Part shown: positions 41,979-49,743 of the stretch, piece by piece
Numbering within the stretch: position 1 is the first letter of the stretch
Layout of the letters: the number at the start of each line of letters is the position of its first letter
DNA from: Paracoccaceae bacterium
Lineage (GTDB): Bacteria > Pseudomonadota > Alphaproteobacteria > Rhodobacterales > Rhodobacteraceae
DNA length: 55,908 nt
Reading direction: 5' to 3'
NCBI GenBank assembly: GCA_947449875.1
Contig: CANFSY010000007.1
Location: forward strand, 1-55,908
Made by a program: the position numbers and the translations under genes
Notes under the pieces: model-generated
Databases searched by the model: none
What the model saw: only the letters and a program-made list of their open reading frames with translations
Told to the model about the DNA's origin: nothing

Positions 41979-42066
41979 CGATTTTTCTGCGAAAAATCGG
42001 TCTCTGCTGCTGCACCGGGTTTGCGTCCATCGCAGCGGTTGGGCGCGATTTTTCGCCGAAAAATCG
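41979..42066. repeat. Pair of near-identical 21-nt inverted repeats
   Basis: cgatttttctgcgaaaaatcg (41979-41999) and cgatttttcgccgaaaaatcg (42046-42066): identical 8-bp stems, 5-nt loops. Confidence 0.9.
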
Positions 42067-42082
42067 GGTTTGGGGCCGGATG

Positions 42083-42838
42083 TCAGGCTTGGCTGCGCGC
42101 CAGATCCATCCGGTGGCGCATTTCGGCCAAGGCGTCTTCCAGACCCAAAAAGATCGCCTCGCCAATCAGGAAGTGGCCGATGTTCAGCTCCATCACTTCG
42201 GGGATGGCGGCGATGGGGCCGACGTTGTCATAGGTCAGGCCGTGGCCCGCGTGCACCTCTAGCCCCAAAGCATGGGCGAGGGTTGCGCCTTTTTGCAGGG
42301 CATGCAGTTCAGCTTCGGCCTGCGCGAAGTGGCCTTCGGCGTGCAGGTCAGAGTAGTGGCCGGTGTGCAGTTCCACCACCGCCGCCCCGATGCGGGCCGA
42401 GGCTTCGATCTGGCGGGGATCGTGGCCGATGAACATCGACACCCGCGCGCCTGCGGCTTTGAGGGGTGCGATGAAATGCGCCAGACGGTTTTCATCGCCC
42501 GCCACATCAAGCCCGCCTTCTGTGGTGCGTTCGGTGCGCTTTTCGGGGACAAGGCAGACGGCATGGGGCTGGGTGGCCAGCGCAATCGCCTGCATCTCAT
42601 CGGTTGCCGCACACTCGAAATTGAGCGGAATGCCAAGGCCCGCTTTGAGCGCGGCGATGTCGCTGTCGAGGATGTGGCGCCGGTCTTCGCGCAGGTGGGC
42701 GGTGATACCGTCAGCGCCCGCCATCTCGGCCAAGAGTGCTGCGCGCAACGGGTCGGGCCAAGCACTGCCGCGCGCGTTGCGCACAGTGGCCACGTGGTCA
42801 ATGTTCACGCCAAGGCGCAATTTTCCAAGGTATGTCAT
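42083..42838 (-). CDS. pdxJ: Pyridoxine 5'-phosphate synthase
   Basis: [54 protein letters not shown]. Confidence 0.95.
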   Translation of the reverse strand: MTYLGKLRLGVNIDHVATVRNARGSAWPDPLRAALLAEMAGADGITAHLREDRRHILDSDIAALKAGLGIPLNFECAATDEMQAIALATQPHAVCLVPEKRTERTTEGGLDVAGDENRLAHFIAPLKAAGARVSMFIGHDPRQIEASARIGAAVVELHTGHYSDLHAEGHFAQAEAELHALQKGATLAHALGLEVHAGHGLTYDNVGPIAAIPEVMELNIGHFLIGEAIFLGLEDALAEMRHRMDLARSQA

Positions 42839-42919
42839 GGCTCTCACCCCAGTTATATGGGCTCTTCTTAGACGGGTTCGGCGCGTCTTGGAAGAGCGGT
42901 TAAGGGTGCGCCCGCTGGG

Positions 42920-42924
42920 GGTTT
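42920..42924 (+). repeat. Left copy of 5-bp target-site duplication (GGTTT)
   Basis: GGTTT immediately left of element terminus TG at 42925; identical to 45770-45774. Confidence 0.85.
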
Positions 42925-42931
42925 TGACGCG

Positions 42932-43015
42932 TTTCAGAAGGTTTGATACGGGGTCGAAAAAATTGCAAGCATAATCAATGCTTTGCGAAAGGGCGATTTC
43001 ATTAGGTTTGATACG
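42932..43015. promoter_or_regulatory. Left-end transposase-binding repeats L1 and L2 (predicted)
   Basis: tttcagaaggtttgatacg (42932-42950) and tttcattaggtttgatacg (42997-43015). Confidence 0.75.
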
Positions 43016-43112
43016 TTTTGGGCTGTTTAGGCGCATTTGACGGGTTTTCGCAGTCGGGTGTCAAAAATTATGTAATGAAATCAATGAGCGCTTTTGCTGA
43101 GACTGTAAAAAT

Positions 43113-43132
43113 CGTGCGCGGTTTTGCGCACG
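43113..43132 (-). terminator. Hairpin downstream of the repressor-like gene
   Basis: CGTGCGC-GGTTTT-GCGCACG, 7-bp perfect stem, followed on the minus strand by ATTTTTAC. Confidence 0.6.
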
Positions 43133-43140
43133 ACGCACGA

Positions 43141-43623
43141 CTATTTTGCCGCGTCAACGAACGCTTTAAGCTCTTCTAAAGTCCGCTCTGCGAAACCTTC
43201 GCAAACTTGAACGGCGGCGTCTTCGGGGTACAGATCGCGCTCCTCTGCCAAGTCATGGACTCGCATTGCAAACTCTTCGGCCAACGAAGGCAGTCGCTCC
43301 GCCCACCACTTTAGTCGGTCGCCCTCGCTTTCGAAGCCGTCCATTCGATCCAGTTTGTTGAACAGCCAAAGAACCGGAATGTATAACCACCAACCCGCTT
43401 CACCTACGGGCACGGTGATGCGAGCAAGTGGCGCTGACGGCAGGATGGTGTCTAAAGGTACATCTTCAAGTCGTGCAATCAGCGAGAAAACCTCGTGGTT
43501 GGGCAACCTTCGGCCCGCCTCATAGTTCGACCAAGTTGTCCGTTCGACACCGAGTGTCTCTGCGAACTCTGCAAGCGTCCTATCCCCGCGCACCTCGCGG
43601 AGTTTTGCTCCCATAGCCTTCAT
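43141..43623 (-). CDS. XRE-family HTH protein, presumptive prophage repressor
   Basis: MKAMGAKLREVRGDRTLAEFAETLGVERTTWSNYEAGRRLPNHEVFSLIARLEDVPLDTIL; leftward orientation at the left end, as expected for a Mu-like c gene. Confidence 0.82.
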   Translation of the reverse strand: MKAMGAKLREVRGDRTLAEFAETLGVERTTWSNYEAGRRLPNHEVFSLIARLEDVPLDTILPSAPLARITVPVGEAGWWLYIPVLWLFNKLDRMDGFESEGDRLKWWAERLPSLAEEFAMRVHDLAEERDLYPEDAAVQVCEGFAERTLEELKAFVDAAK

Positions 43624-43634
43624 TGTTTCGCTAA

Positions 43635-43645
43635 CGTGTAACACG
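43635..43645. promoter_or_regulatory. Candidate operator palindrome between divergent repressor and gp16-like genes
   Basis: CGTGT-A-ACACG, perfect 5-bp arms, in the about 33-bp divergent intergenic space. Confidence 0.5.
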
Positions 43646-43656
43646 AAGGGTGATAC

Positions 43657-43899
43657 TTGGAACAGAAAAAACAATCTGGGATTTCCACTCAAAGGCTTGC
43701 GCTGGCCAAGAGTCGGTTCACCGCCGAGGGCGTCTCTATTCGGAGTTGGGCACTTGACCGTGGCTACAACCCGCGAACGGTTTACGCAGTCCTACAAGGC
43801 AAGCTCGAATGCCGGTATGGCACGAGCCACCGGATTGCCGTTGACCTTGGATTGAAGGCGGCGGGCGGCGAAAATCTTCAGTTCCGTGTGGCGGCATAG
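43657..43899 (+). CDS. Phage-associated BcepMu gp16-like/Ner-like DNA-binding protein
   Basis: TTG start; FTAEGVSIRSWALDRGYNPRTVYAVLQGKLECRYGTSHRIAVDLGLKA resembles the BcepMu gp16 family. Confidence 0.75.
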   Translation: MEQKKQSGISTQRLALAKSRFTAEGVSIRSWALDRGYNPRTVYAVLQGKLECRYGTSHRIAVDLGLKAAGGENLQFRVAA

Positions 43900-43900
43900 A

Positions 43901-44815
43901 ATGACTTCTGCGCCTTTCAGGCCCTCCCCGCCGCCACCCAAGTTGGCAATTGGACCAGTAGTTTCCGTGGTTGAGTTGCTTGGCATCGGAGGTATTCCGA
44001 AGCATCGCACTTCCGCGACACGTTGGTTGATCAAGGCCGAAGTGCCGATTGTGAAGCTTGAAGGAGATGCAAGACGGCCTGAAGCCGTGAAGCTTTCCGA
44101 CCTTCCCGCCGAAGTCCGCCGCGCTGTCATCGAGCGCGACGTTGCCGCCGCTGGTTTGCCTCTGGGCACCTATGACGAGGCGGCGCACCAAGCTTTGGCT
44201 CAAGCAACGCCGAAGATGCGCGATGTGGCCGAACGCAAGGCGGCAATCGCGCGTGATCTGATGACGCTTGTCCACCGCCCCAACCTGCACCTCACCGCCT
44301 TGAACGCTCAGGAACCCGTCATGCCACCAGACACCGCCCCCAATCCTGCCGCCGAACAAGCCGCCTTCATTTCCATGGTGATCGAGCTGTTTGGCCTGCC
44401 GCCAAACACACCGCTATCCGACGCCGCTGCGATGCTGAAAGCCAAGCGCGAGGCGATGCCCGATCCGGGCAAATACATGCCCGTTGCGGCGGTGCACGAA
44501 ATGCTGGCAGACCGCTTGGCCGAACGCCGGGCAACGGATCAGGGCCGCGCTCAAGAAAAGGTCCGCGTTGCCATCCAGCAACGCTATATCACGCCTGGAA
44601 TGCGCGACTGGGCACTTGCCCTGTGCCAATCGGACGAAGGGTCGTTTGATGCTTTCCTGACCAAGGTCGGGCCGGTGTTTGCGTATTTGGGCGGCTCCTC
44701 GTTCAAAGCTGACACCGCAAAACCAGCGCACTTGCCGCATGAACCCAGACCGACCGATCTTGAAGCCGCGATGTGCGAGCAACTGGGCCTGCCGCCCGGT
44801 TCCCTGTCCAGATAG
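43901..44815 (+). CDS. In-frame fusion: MuA-like N-terminal DNA-binding region joined to Mu protease-I-like C-terminal region
   Basis: N-part SVVELLGIGGIPKHRTSATRWLIKAEVPIVKLEGDARRPEAVKLSDLPAEVRRAVIERD. C-part HLTALNAQEPVMPP...MVIELFGLPPNTPLSDAAAMLKAKRE...YMPVAAVHEMLADRLAERR...ITPGMRDWALALCQSDEGSFDAFLTKVGPVFAYL...DLEAAMCEQLGLPPGSLSR. No catalytic DDE core. Confidence 0.75.
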   Translation: MTSAPFRPSPPPPKLAIGPVVSVVELLGIGGIPKHRTSATRWLIKAEVPIVKLEGDARRPEAVKLSDLPAEVRRAVIERDVAAAGLPLGTYDEAAHQALAQATPKMRDVAERKAAIARDLMTLVHRPNLHLTALNAQEPVMPPDTAPNPAAEQAAFISMVIELFGLPPNTPLSDAAAMLKAKREAMPDPGKYMPVAAVHEMLADRLAERRATDQGRAQEKVRVAIQQRYITPGMRDWALALCQSDEGSFDAFLTKVGPVFAYLGGSSFKADTAKPAHLPHEPRPTDLEAAMCEQLGLPPGSLSR

Positions 44816-44940
44816 CCATCGTGCCGGGGTGGGCAGCGCCCCGGTGTGACACGCGCCGCCTCAGACCCGGCGCGTACAAGGCCCCCGACCGTCATTGTCC
44901 TGGGTGGCAGTCGGGGGTTGTCCATTTGATATGAGGCCCC

Positions 44941-45288
44941 GTGTTGAAAGATCTCGCCCGACCCATGCCCAAACCGACCGCACAGGTCGCGGCCTACGTG
45001 AAGGTGTTGGGCCCCGATCTGGCTGTCACGTTCCTCTTGTCCTTTGGCGGCGCGGAATTGATCCTGTCCGCTGATCCAAAAGGACGCTCCAGCGTCGAGG
45101 CGCTCTTGGGCTATGAGAAGGCTAAGGCCCTTGCCGCCCAACCCCGCCTGCAAAAACGTGTGCCCTTGGCCAAGCGCTGGCTTGCAGCGATGCTGCACTG
45201 GCAAGGCCACTCCACCGCAGCCTTCGCCCGGCAACTCCGCGTCTCTGACGTGTCCGTGCGCCGTTGGTTGAAGGAATGGAAAGCATGA
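44941..45288 (+). CDS. Mor-like transcription activator/HTH phage protein
   Basis: VKVLGPDLAVTFLLSFGGAELILSADPKGRSSVEALLGYEKAKALA...VPLAKRWLAAMLHWQGHSTAAFARQLRVSDVSVRRWLKEWKA; Mor-type layout with C-terminal HTH. Confidence 0.65.
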   Translation: MLKDLARPMPKPTAQVAAYVKVLGPDLAVTFLLSFGGAELILSADPKGRSSVEALLGYEKAKALAAQPRLQKRVPLAKRWLAAMLHWQGHSTAAFARQLRVSDVSVRRWLKEWKA

Positions 45289-45668
45289 CACAGGGCAACA
45301 CCCAAGACCTGATCACCCGCGCCCTCGCCACCAACGCCAAGCTTGGCGCGGATTTGGCAGAGCTATTCAGCATTGTCGCCGCCATCGGCAAGAGCCTTTC
45401 AACGGCGCTTGAAACACCCGGTAAACCGTCTTTGGACGCCGCCCCCAAGACCCGCGAGGAAGTCTTCGCAGCCCACCGGCGCGCGCATCGCAGAGGACAC
45501 CCCGGCAAGATCGAAGGCGACCCGGAACTAGAGGCCTTCATCCTCGCCCGGATCGACACCTTGACCTTTGGTCAAATCGTGTCTGAAGTGCGTGCCACCT
45601 TCCCGCCTGACCGCCATTGCAGTCATTCTGGCGTTGGCCGATGGTGGAAAAAACAGAGCGCCGATTGA
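45285..45668 (+). CDS. Uncharacterised Mu-like phage protein
   Basis: ATGA overlap with upstream gene; RGHPGKIEGDPELEAFILARIDTLTFGQIVSEVRATFPPDRHCSHSGVGRWWKK. Confidence 0.55.
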   Translation: MTQGNTQDLITRALATNAKLGADLAELFSIVAAIGKSLSTALETPGKPSLDAAPKTREEVFAAHRRAHRRGHPGKIEGDPELEAFILARIDTLTFGQIVSEVRATFPPDRHCSHSGVGRWWKKQSAD

Positions 45669-45724
45669 GGCGCGCGGCAATGACCTCAATCGGCTGTAAT
45701 CAGGTGCTGGCGGCTAATATCGTG

Positions 45725-45762
45725 TCAGACCGTCTGAAATGTGGGTATCAGACTATTTGAAA
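45725..45762. promoter_or_regulatory. Right-end transposase-binding repeats R2 and R1 (predicted, inverted relative to L1/L2)
   Basis: tcagaccgtctgaaa (45725-45739) and tcagactatttgaaa (45748-45762). Reverse complements TTTCAGACGGTCTGACACG and TTTCAAATAGTCTGATACC align with L1/L2. Confidence 0.75.
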
Positions 45763-45769
45763 GCACACA

Positions 45770-45774
45770 GGTTT
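45770..45774 (+). repeat. Right copy of 5-bp target-site duplication (GGTTT)
   Basis: GGTTT immediately right of terminal CA (45768-45769). Confidence 0.85.
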
Positions 45775-45815
45775 CCCACCCCCAGACCCCCGGGGGATAT
45801 TTAGGCCCATGTGAA
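45775..45815 (+). repeat. Dispersed GC-rich hairpin element copy B (right part; left part at 42915-42924)
   Basis: cccaCCCCCAGacccccgggggatatttaggcccatgtgaaag; the complementary CTGGGGG arm is at 42915-42921 across the mobile element. Confidence 0.7.
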
Positions 45816-45820
45816 AGGGA

Positions 45821-46429
45821 TCAAGGGCGCGATTTGCGGGCCAAGGCGCGTTTGCGGCGCAGGGATTGCGCGGCGGTGACAAGGGGCAGGGTGGCCCAGG
45901 CAAACAGCGCCGATGTGGCCAAGCCCGGCAGGATGGAACCTATCAGATAGGGAAAATAGATGCGGTGCCAGAAGAGGATCAGCCCCTCCCAATGAGAGGT
46001 TTCATCGGAAAACGCGGCGCGCAGATTGTGCCACAGATCCTGACCCGCCGCCGCAAAGGCCGCAAAGACGCCGTTGACACTAACGCTGTCAGAGGAGCCG
46101 AGCATCCAGTGGCCAAGGTTCAGCGACACCAGCGCAATGATGGGTGTGGTGATGGGATTTGACAAAAGCGTGCCCAGAACCGCTGCCAGCACATTGCCCC
46201 GCAGCGCCCACGCCAGCAGGGCGGCAACCGGCATCTGAATGCCAAAGAAGACCGGCGGAAAGTTGGCGAAAACGCCCACAAAGACGCCGCGCGCAATACG
46301 GTGGGGCGGATCGGGCAGGCGGCGCAGCCGGTGCCACAGGTACACGCTGGCCCGCTTGATCCCGCCTTTGGGATAGACCTGGTGGCGGGCCCAGTTGCCC
46401 CAACTCATCGGTTTGGCGCGTTTGAACAC
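45821..46429 (-). CDS. DUF2062-domain membrane protein
   Basis: HRIARGVFVGVFANFPPVFFGIQMPVAALLAWALRGNVLAAVLGTLLSNPITTPIIALVSLNLGHWMLG. Confidence 0.88.
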   Translation of the reverse strand: MFKRAKPMSWGNWARHQVYPKGGIKRASVYLWHRLRRLPDPPHRIARGVFVGVFANFPPVFFGIQMPVAALLAWALRGNVLAAVLGTLLSNPITTPIIALVSLNLGHWMLGSSDSVSVNGVFAAFAAAGQDLWHNLRAAFSDETSHWEGLILFWHRIYFPYLIGSILPGLATSALFAWATLPLVTAAQSLRRKRALARKSRP

Positions 46430-46451
46430 GAAAATCCCTTGCCCTTTTGGC

Positions 46452-48569
46452 TTAGGGCTTGCGGGTCACATTGCGCACCCGCGCCACCTGCGCCACGTCG
46501 GTTTCAGCCTCTAGCGCGGTCATGACCATGTGAAAATGTTCGACATCGCGCAGGTCTACATCAATCAGCAGTCTGTAGAAATCTGGTTTGCGTTCGCTGA
46601 ATTTCAAGTCCGAGATATTGGCCTTCTGCTCACCAATCACGGTGCAGATACGGCCCAGAACGCCGGCGTCGTTGGAAATCGCCACATCCAGTGTCACCGA
46701 ATAGGCGGGGGCATGGCGGCCCGATTGCCAGTGCAGATCGACCCAGCGGGCGGGTTGTTCTTCCAGCTCTTCCAGCGCGCGGCAGTCGATGGCGTGCACG
46801 ATCACGCCGCGGCCCGGATAGGTGATGCCGACAATCCGCTCTCCGGGGACGGGTTGGCAGCATTGCGCGCGTTTGAAGGTTTGGTCGGCGCCAAGGCCGA
46901 TCACGGGGCGCTGGGTGTCAACCTCGTCTTTTTGCGAGGTCGACAGTTCGGGATAAAGCGTTTCCAGCACCTTGCGCGCCGTCAGTTCGGCAGAGCCCAA
47001 GCGCGCCAGAAGTTCGGTTTCATCGCCAAGGCCCAGCATTTTGGCGGCGGTGCGCAGGGCTTTGTCAGTGGCTTTGCGGCCCACGTGGTCAAAGGCGGCG
47101 CGGGCCAGTTCTTGGCCAAGTTTGACAAAACGGCCGCGATCTTCTTCGCGCAGTGACCGCCGGATGGCGGCCTTGGCGCGGCCTGTGCTGACGATGTCGA
47201 TCCAAGACGACTGCGGGCGTTGGCCTTCGGCGGTGATGATCTCGACCGATTGGCCGTTTTTCAGGCGGGTCCACAGCGGCACGCGGATGCCGTCGATCTT
47301 GGCCGACACGCAGGAATTGCCGATGCGCGTGTGGATGGCATAGGCATAATCCAGCGGAGTGGCCCCGCGCGGCAATTGCACCACATCGCCCTTGGGCGAA
47401 AAGCAAAAGACTTGGTCGGAATACATCTCTAGCTTGACGTTTTCCATGAACTCGTCGTGGTCGCCTTCGTTCAGACGTTCGGTCAACTGGGCGATCCACT
47501 TGCCCGGATCGACGGCAAAGGGGTTCTTGGCGCGCACGCCTTCGCGGTAGGCCCAATGGGCGGCCACGCCCGCTTCGGCGACTTCGTGCATTTCGCGGGT
47601 GCGGATCTGCACCTCGACCCGTTTACCATCGCGGCCCGAAACCGAGGTGTGGATCGACCGGTAGCCGTTGGATTTGGGCTGGCTGATGTAATCCTTGAAC
47701 CGCCCCGGCACAGCGCGCCAGCGTTGATGGATCAGGCCAAGGATGCGGTAGCAGTCGCCCATATCCTGACAGATGATGCGAAAGCCGTAGATGTCAGACA
47801 GGCGCGAGAAGGCCAGATCTTTTTCCTGCATCTTGCGCCAGATCGAAAACGGCTTTTTGGCGCGGCCATAAACATCGGCCTCGATCTTGCCGCGCTCTAG
47901 CTCGGTGCGGATATCGGCGGTGATCTGGTGCACCACATCGCCGGATTCCTTTTGCAGCGTCAAAAAGCGGCGGATGATGGAGTTGCGCGCTTCGGGGTTT
48001 AGAACACGAAAGCCCAGATCTTCCAGCTCTTCGCGCATCCACTGCATGCCCATGCGGCCGGCAAGAGGCGCATAGATATCCATCGTCTCGCGGCTTTTGC
48101 GGGCCTGCTTTTCGGGCGGCATGCTTTTGATCGTGCGCATGTTGTGCAACCGGTCGGCCAGCTTGACCAAGATCACCCGCAGGTCTTTGGACATGGCCAT
48201 GAACAGCTTGCGAAAGTTTTCTGCCTGTTCGGCAGCACCCGAAGACAGTTGCAGGTTGGTCAGTTTGGTCACACCGTCGACCAGTTCGGCCACATCATGG
48301 CCAAAAAGACGCTCAACTTCTGTGTAGGTGGATTTGGTGTCTTCGATCGTGTCGTGCAGAAGGGCTGTGACGATCGTGGCGTCATCCAGCATCTGTTCGG
48401 TCAGAATGGCGGCAACGGCGACCGGATGGGTGAAATAGGGCTCGCCCGATTTGCGCAACTGGCCGTCGTGCATTTTAAGCCCGTAGGCATAGGCCTGCCG
48501 GATCAGATCAGCGTTGGTGCGGGGGTTATAGTTGCGGACGAGGGCGATCAGGTCTTCGACGTCGATCAT
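46452..48569 (-). CDS. Bifunctional (p)ppGpp synthetase/hydrolase, RelA/SpoT family
   Basis: HD motif ALLHDTIEDTKSTYTEV; synthetase DIYGFRIICQDMGDCYRILGLIHQRW...DYISQPKSNGYRSIHTSV; TGS and ACT domains. Confidence 0.95.
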   Translation of the reverse strand: MIDVEDLIALVRNYNPRTNADLIRQAYAYGLKMHDGQLRKSGEPYFTHPVAVAAILTEQMLDDATIVTALLHDTIEDTKSTYTEVERLFGHDVAELVDGVTKLTNLQLSSGAAEQAENFRKLFMAMSKDLRVILVKLADRLHNMRTIKSMPPEKQARKSRETMDIYAPLAGRMGMQWMREELEDLGFRVLNPEARNSIIRRFLTLQKESGDVVHQITADIRTELERGKIEADVYGRAKKPFSIWRKMQEKDLAFSRLSDIYGFRIICQDMGDCYRILGLIHQRWRAVPGRFKDYISQPKSNGYRSIHTSVSGRDGKRVEVQIRTREMHEVAEAGVAAHWAYREGVRAKNPFAVDPGKWIAQLTERLNEGDHDEFMENVKLEMYSDQVFCFSPKGDVVQLPRGATPLDYAYAIHTRIGNSCVSAKIDGIRVPLWTRLKNGQSVEIITAEGQRPQSSWIDIVSTGRAKAAIRRSLREEDRGRFVKLGQELARAAFDHVGRKATDKALRTAAKMLGLGDETELLARLGSAELTARKVLETLYPELSTSQKDEVDTQRPVIGLGADQTFKRAQCCQPVPGERIVGITYPGRGVIVHAIDCRALEELEEQPARWVDLHWQSGRHAPAYSVTLDVAISNDAGVLGRICTVIGEQKANISDLKFSERKPDFYRLLIDVDLRDVEHFHMVMTALEAETDVAQVARVRNVTRKP

Positions 48570-48598
48570 CCTCGTCCTGCCATTTCTGCGCTAAACGC

Positions 48599-48952
48599 TC
48601 AGTTGTCGCCTTGCGCTTCCATCAGCGCGCGCAGCAGCTTTTCTTCGGACATGTCGTCTTGCATCGGGCGGTCCATCTCGCCCGACATCAGCAGCGCCAT
48701 TTGATCTTCTTCGGGCTCGTCAACCTCGATCTGGGTTTGATAGCTTTCGATCATCCGTTCGCGCAGAACCGAGGCAATCTGGGTTTCGTCCGCGATCTCG
48801 CGCAGGGCGACGACCGGGTTCTTGTCATTGTCGCGGTCCACCGTCACGGCAGAGCCGGACTGGATCTCGCGGGCGCGGTGCGCGGCCAGCATTACCAGTT
48901 CGAACCGGTTCGGAACCTTGTCAACGCAGTCTTCAACCGTCACGCGGGCCAT
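48599..48952 (-). CDS. rpoZ: DNA-directed RNA polymerase subunit omega
   Basis: [55 protein letters not shown]. Confidence 0.95.
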   Translation of the reverse strand: MARVTVEDCVDKVPNRFELVMLAAHRAREIQSGSAVTVDRDNDKNPVVALREIADETQIASVLRERMIESYQTQIEVDEPEEDQMALLMSGEMDRPMQDDMSEEKLLRALMEAQGDN

Positions 48953-49040
48953 GGATGCTCCAATAGTTGGGGGCTCGGGAAGGGCCTAGATAGTCTTGTG
49001 AAATTCTCTTGACAAGCGGCAAATGGGGGGCGGGGTCAGA

Positions 49041-49610
49041 TCAAATCGGGCGAATGCTGTCTATTTCGCTTTGCGGCAGGGCTTTAAGCATCTGGCGAAC
49101 CGTTTGGCCGCGCACGGGGTGGCACCATTCGGGGGCGATGTCGGCCAAGGGCACCAGCACAAAGGCGCGATCTTGCAGGCGGGGGTGGGGCAGAATCAGC
49201 TGGGTTGGGGCGATTTGGCTTTGCTGATCGGGGGCAAGATCGGCCCAGTGCTGCCAAAGGATGGCATCGGGCAAAACGGCATCGCCCATGGCGATCAGGT
49301 CAAGATCCAGCGTGCGTCCGGCCCAGCGGGTGGTGCGGGCCCGGCCAAATTGCGCTTCGACGGCGTGCAAACGGGCCAGCACGTCGGGCGCGGGCAGGGC
49401 GGTCTGAAGGCAGGCTGCGGCGTTCACATAGTCAGGCCCCGCCCCTGCGGGAAAGCACGGGGTCTGATAAAAACGGCTGGTCTGCACGGCTGGCAAACCC
49501 AAGACAGCCAACGCCGCAAGGGCTTGTTCCAAAACCTGTTCAGGGGTAAGATCGTCTACCGGCAGGTTGCTGCCTAGGGCGATCAAAGTAAAAGTTCGAT
49601 CATTTGGCAT
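49041..49610 (-). CDS. folK: 2-amino-4-hydroxy-6-hydroxymethyldihydropteridine diphosphokinase
   Basis: TLIALGSNLPVDDLTPEQVLEQALAAL...RARTTRWAGRTLDLDLIAMGD...LILPHPRLQDRAFVLVPLADIAPEW. Confidence 0.93.
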   Translation of the reverse strand: MPNDRTFTLIALGSNLPVDDLTPEQVLEQALAALAVLGLPAVQTSRFYQTPCFPAGAGPDYVNAAACLQTALPAPDVLARLHAVEAQFGRARTTRWAGRTLDLDLIAMGDAVLPDAILWQHWADLAPDQQSQIAPTQLILPHPRLQDRAFVLVPLADIAPEWCHPVRGQTVRQMLKALPQSEIDSIRPI

Positions 49611-49743
49611 ATATTTCACACTTAAGGATAGGTTGCCTTGTTGGCGGGAAGCCGCACTGTTAACAAAATTTCGTGGTAGTGGACCACACCTGTATTTGTC
49701 GCGCCCATTTATATGGCGGTTTGGGGAATTAAAGGAATACACG

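Larger units (their letters stand above)
42925..45769. mobile_element. Collapsed Mu-like transposable prophage (natural mini-Mu), 2,845 bp
   Basis: Termini TGACGCG(TTTCA...) and, inverted, TGTGTGC(TTTCA...). Two end repeats at each end; 5-bp TSD GGTTT; internal repressor-, gp16/Ner-, MuA-N/protease-I- and Mor-like ORFs. Confidence 0.88.

Noticed and set aside
43046-43065. Possible third left-end repeat (tttcgcagtcgggtgtcaaa)
   Set aside because: Too many mismatches to TTTCANNNGGTYTGAYACG to count, although three sites per end occurs in Mu itself.
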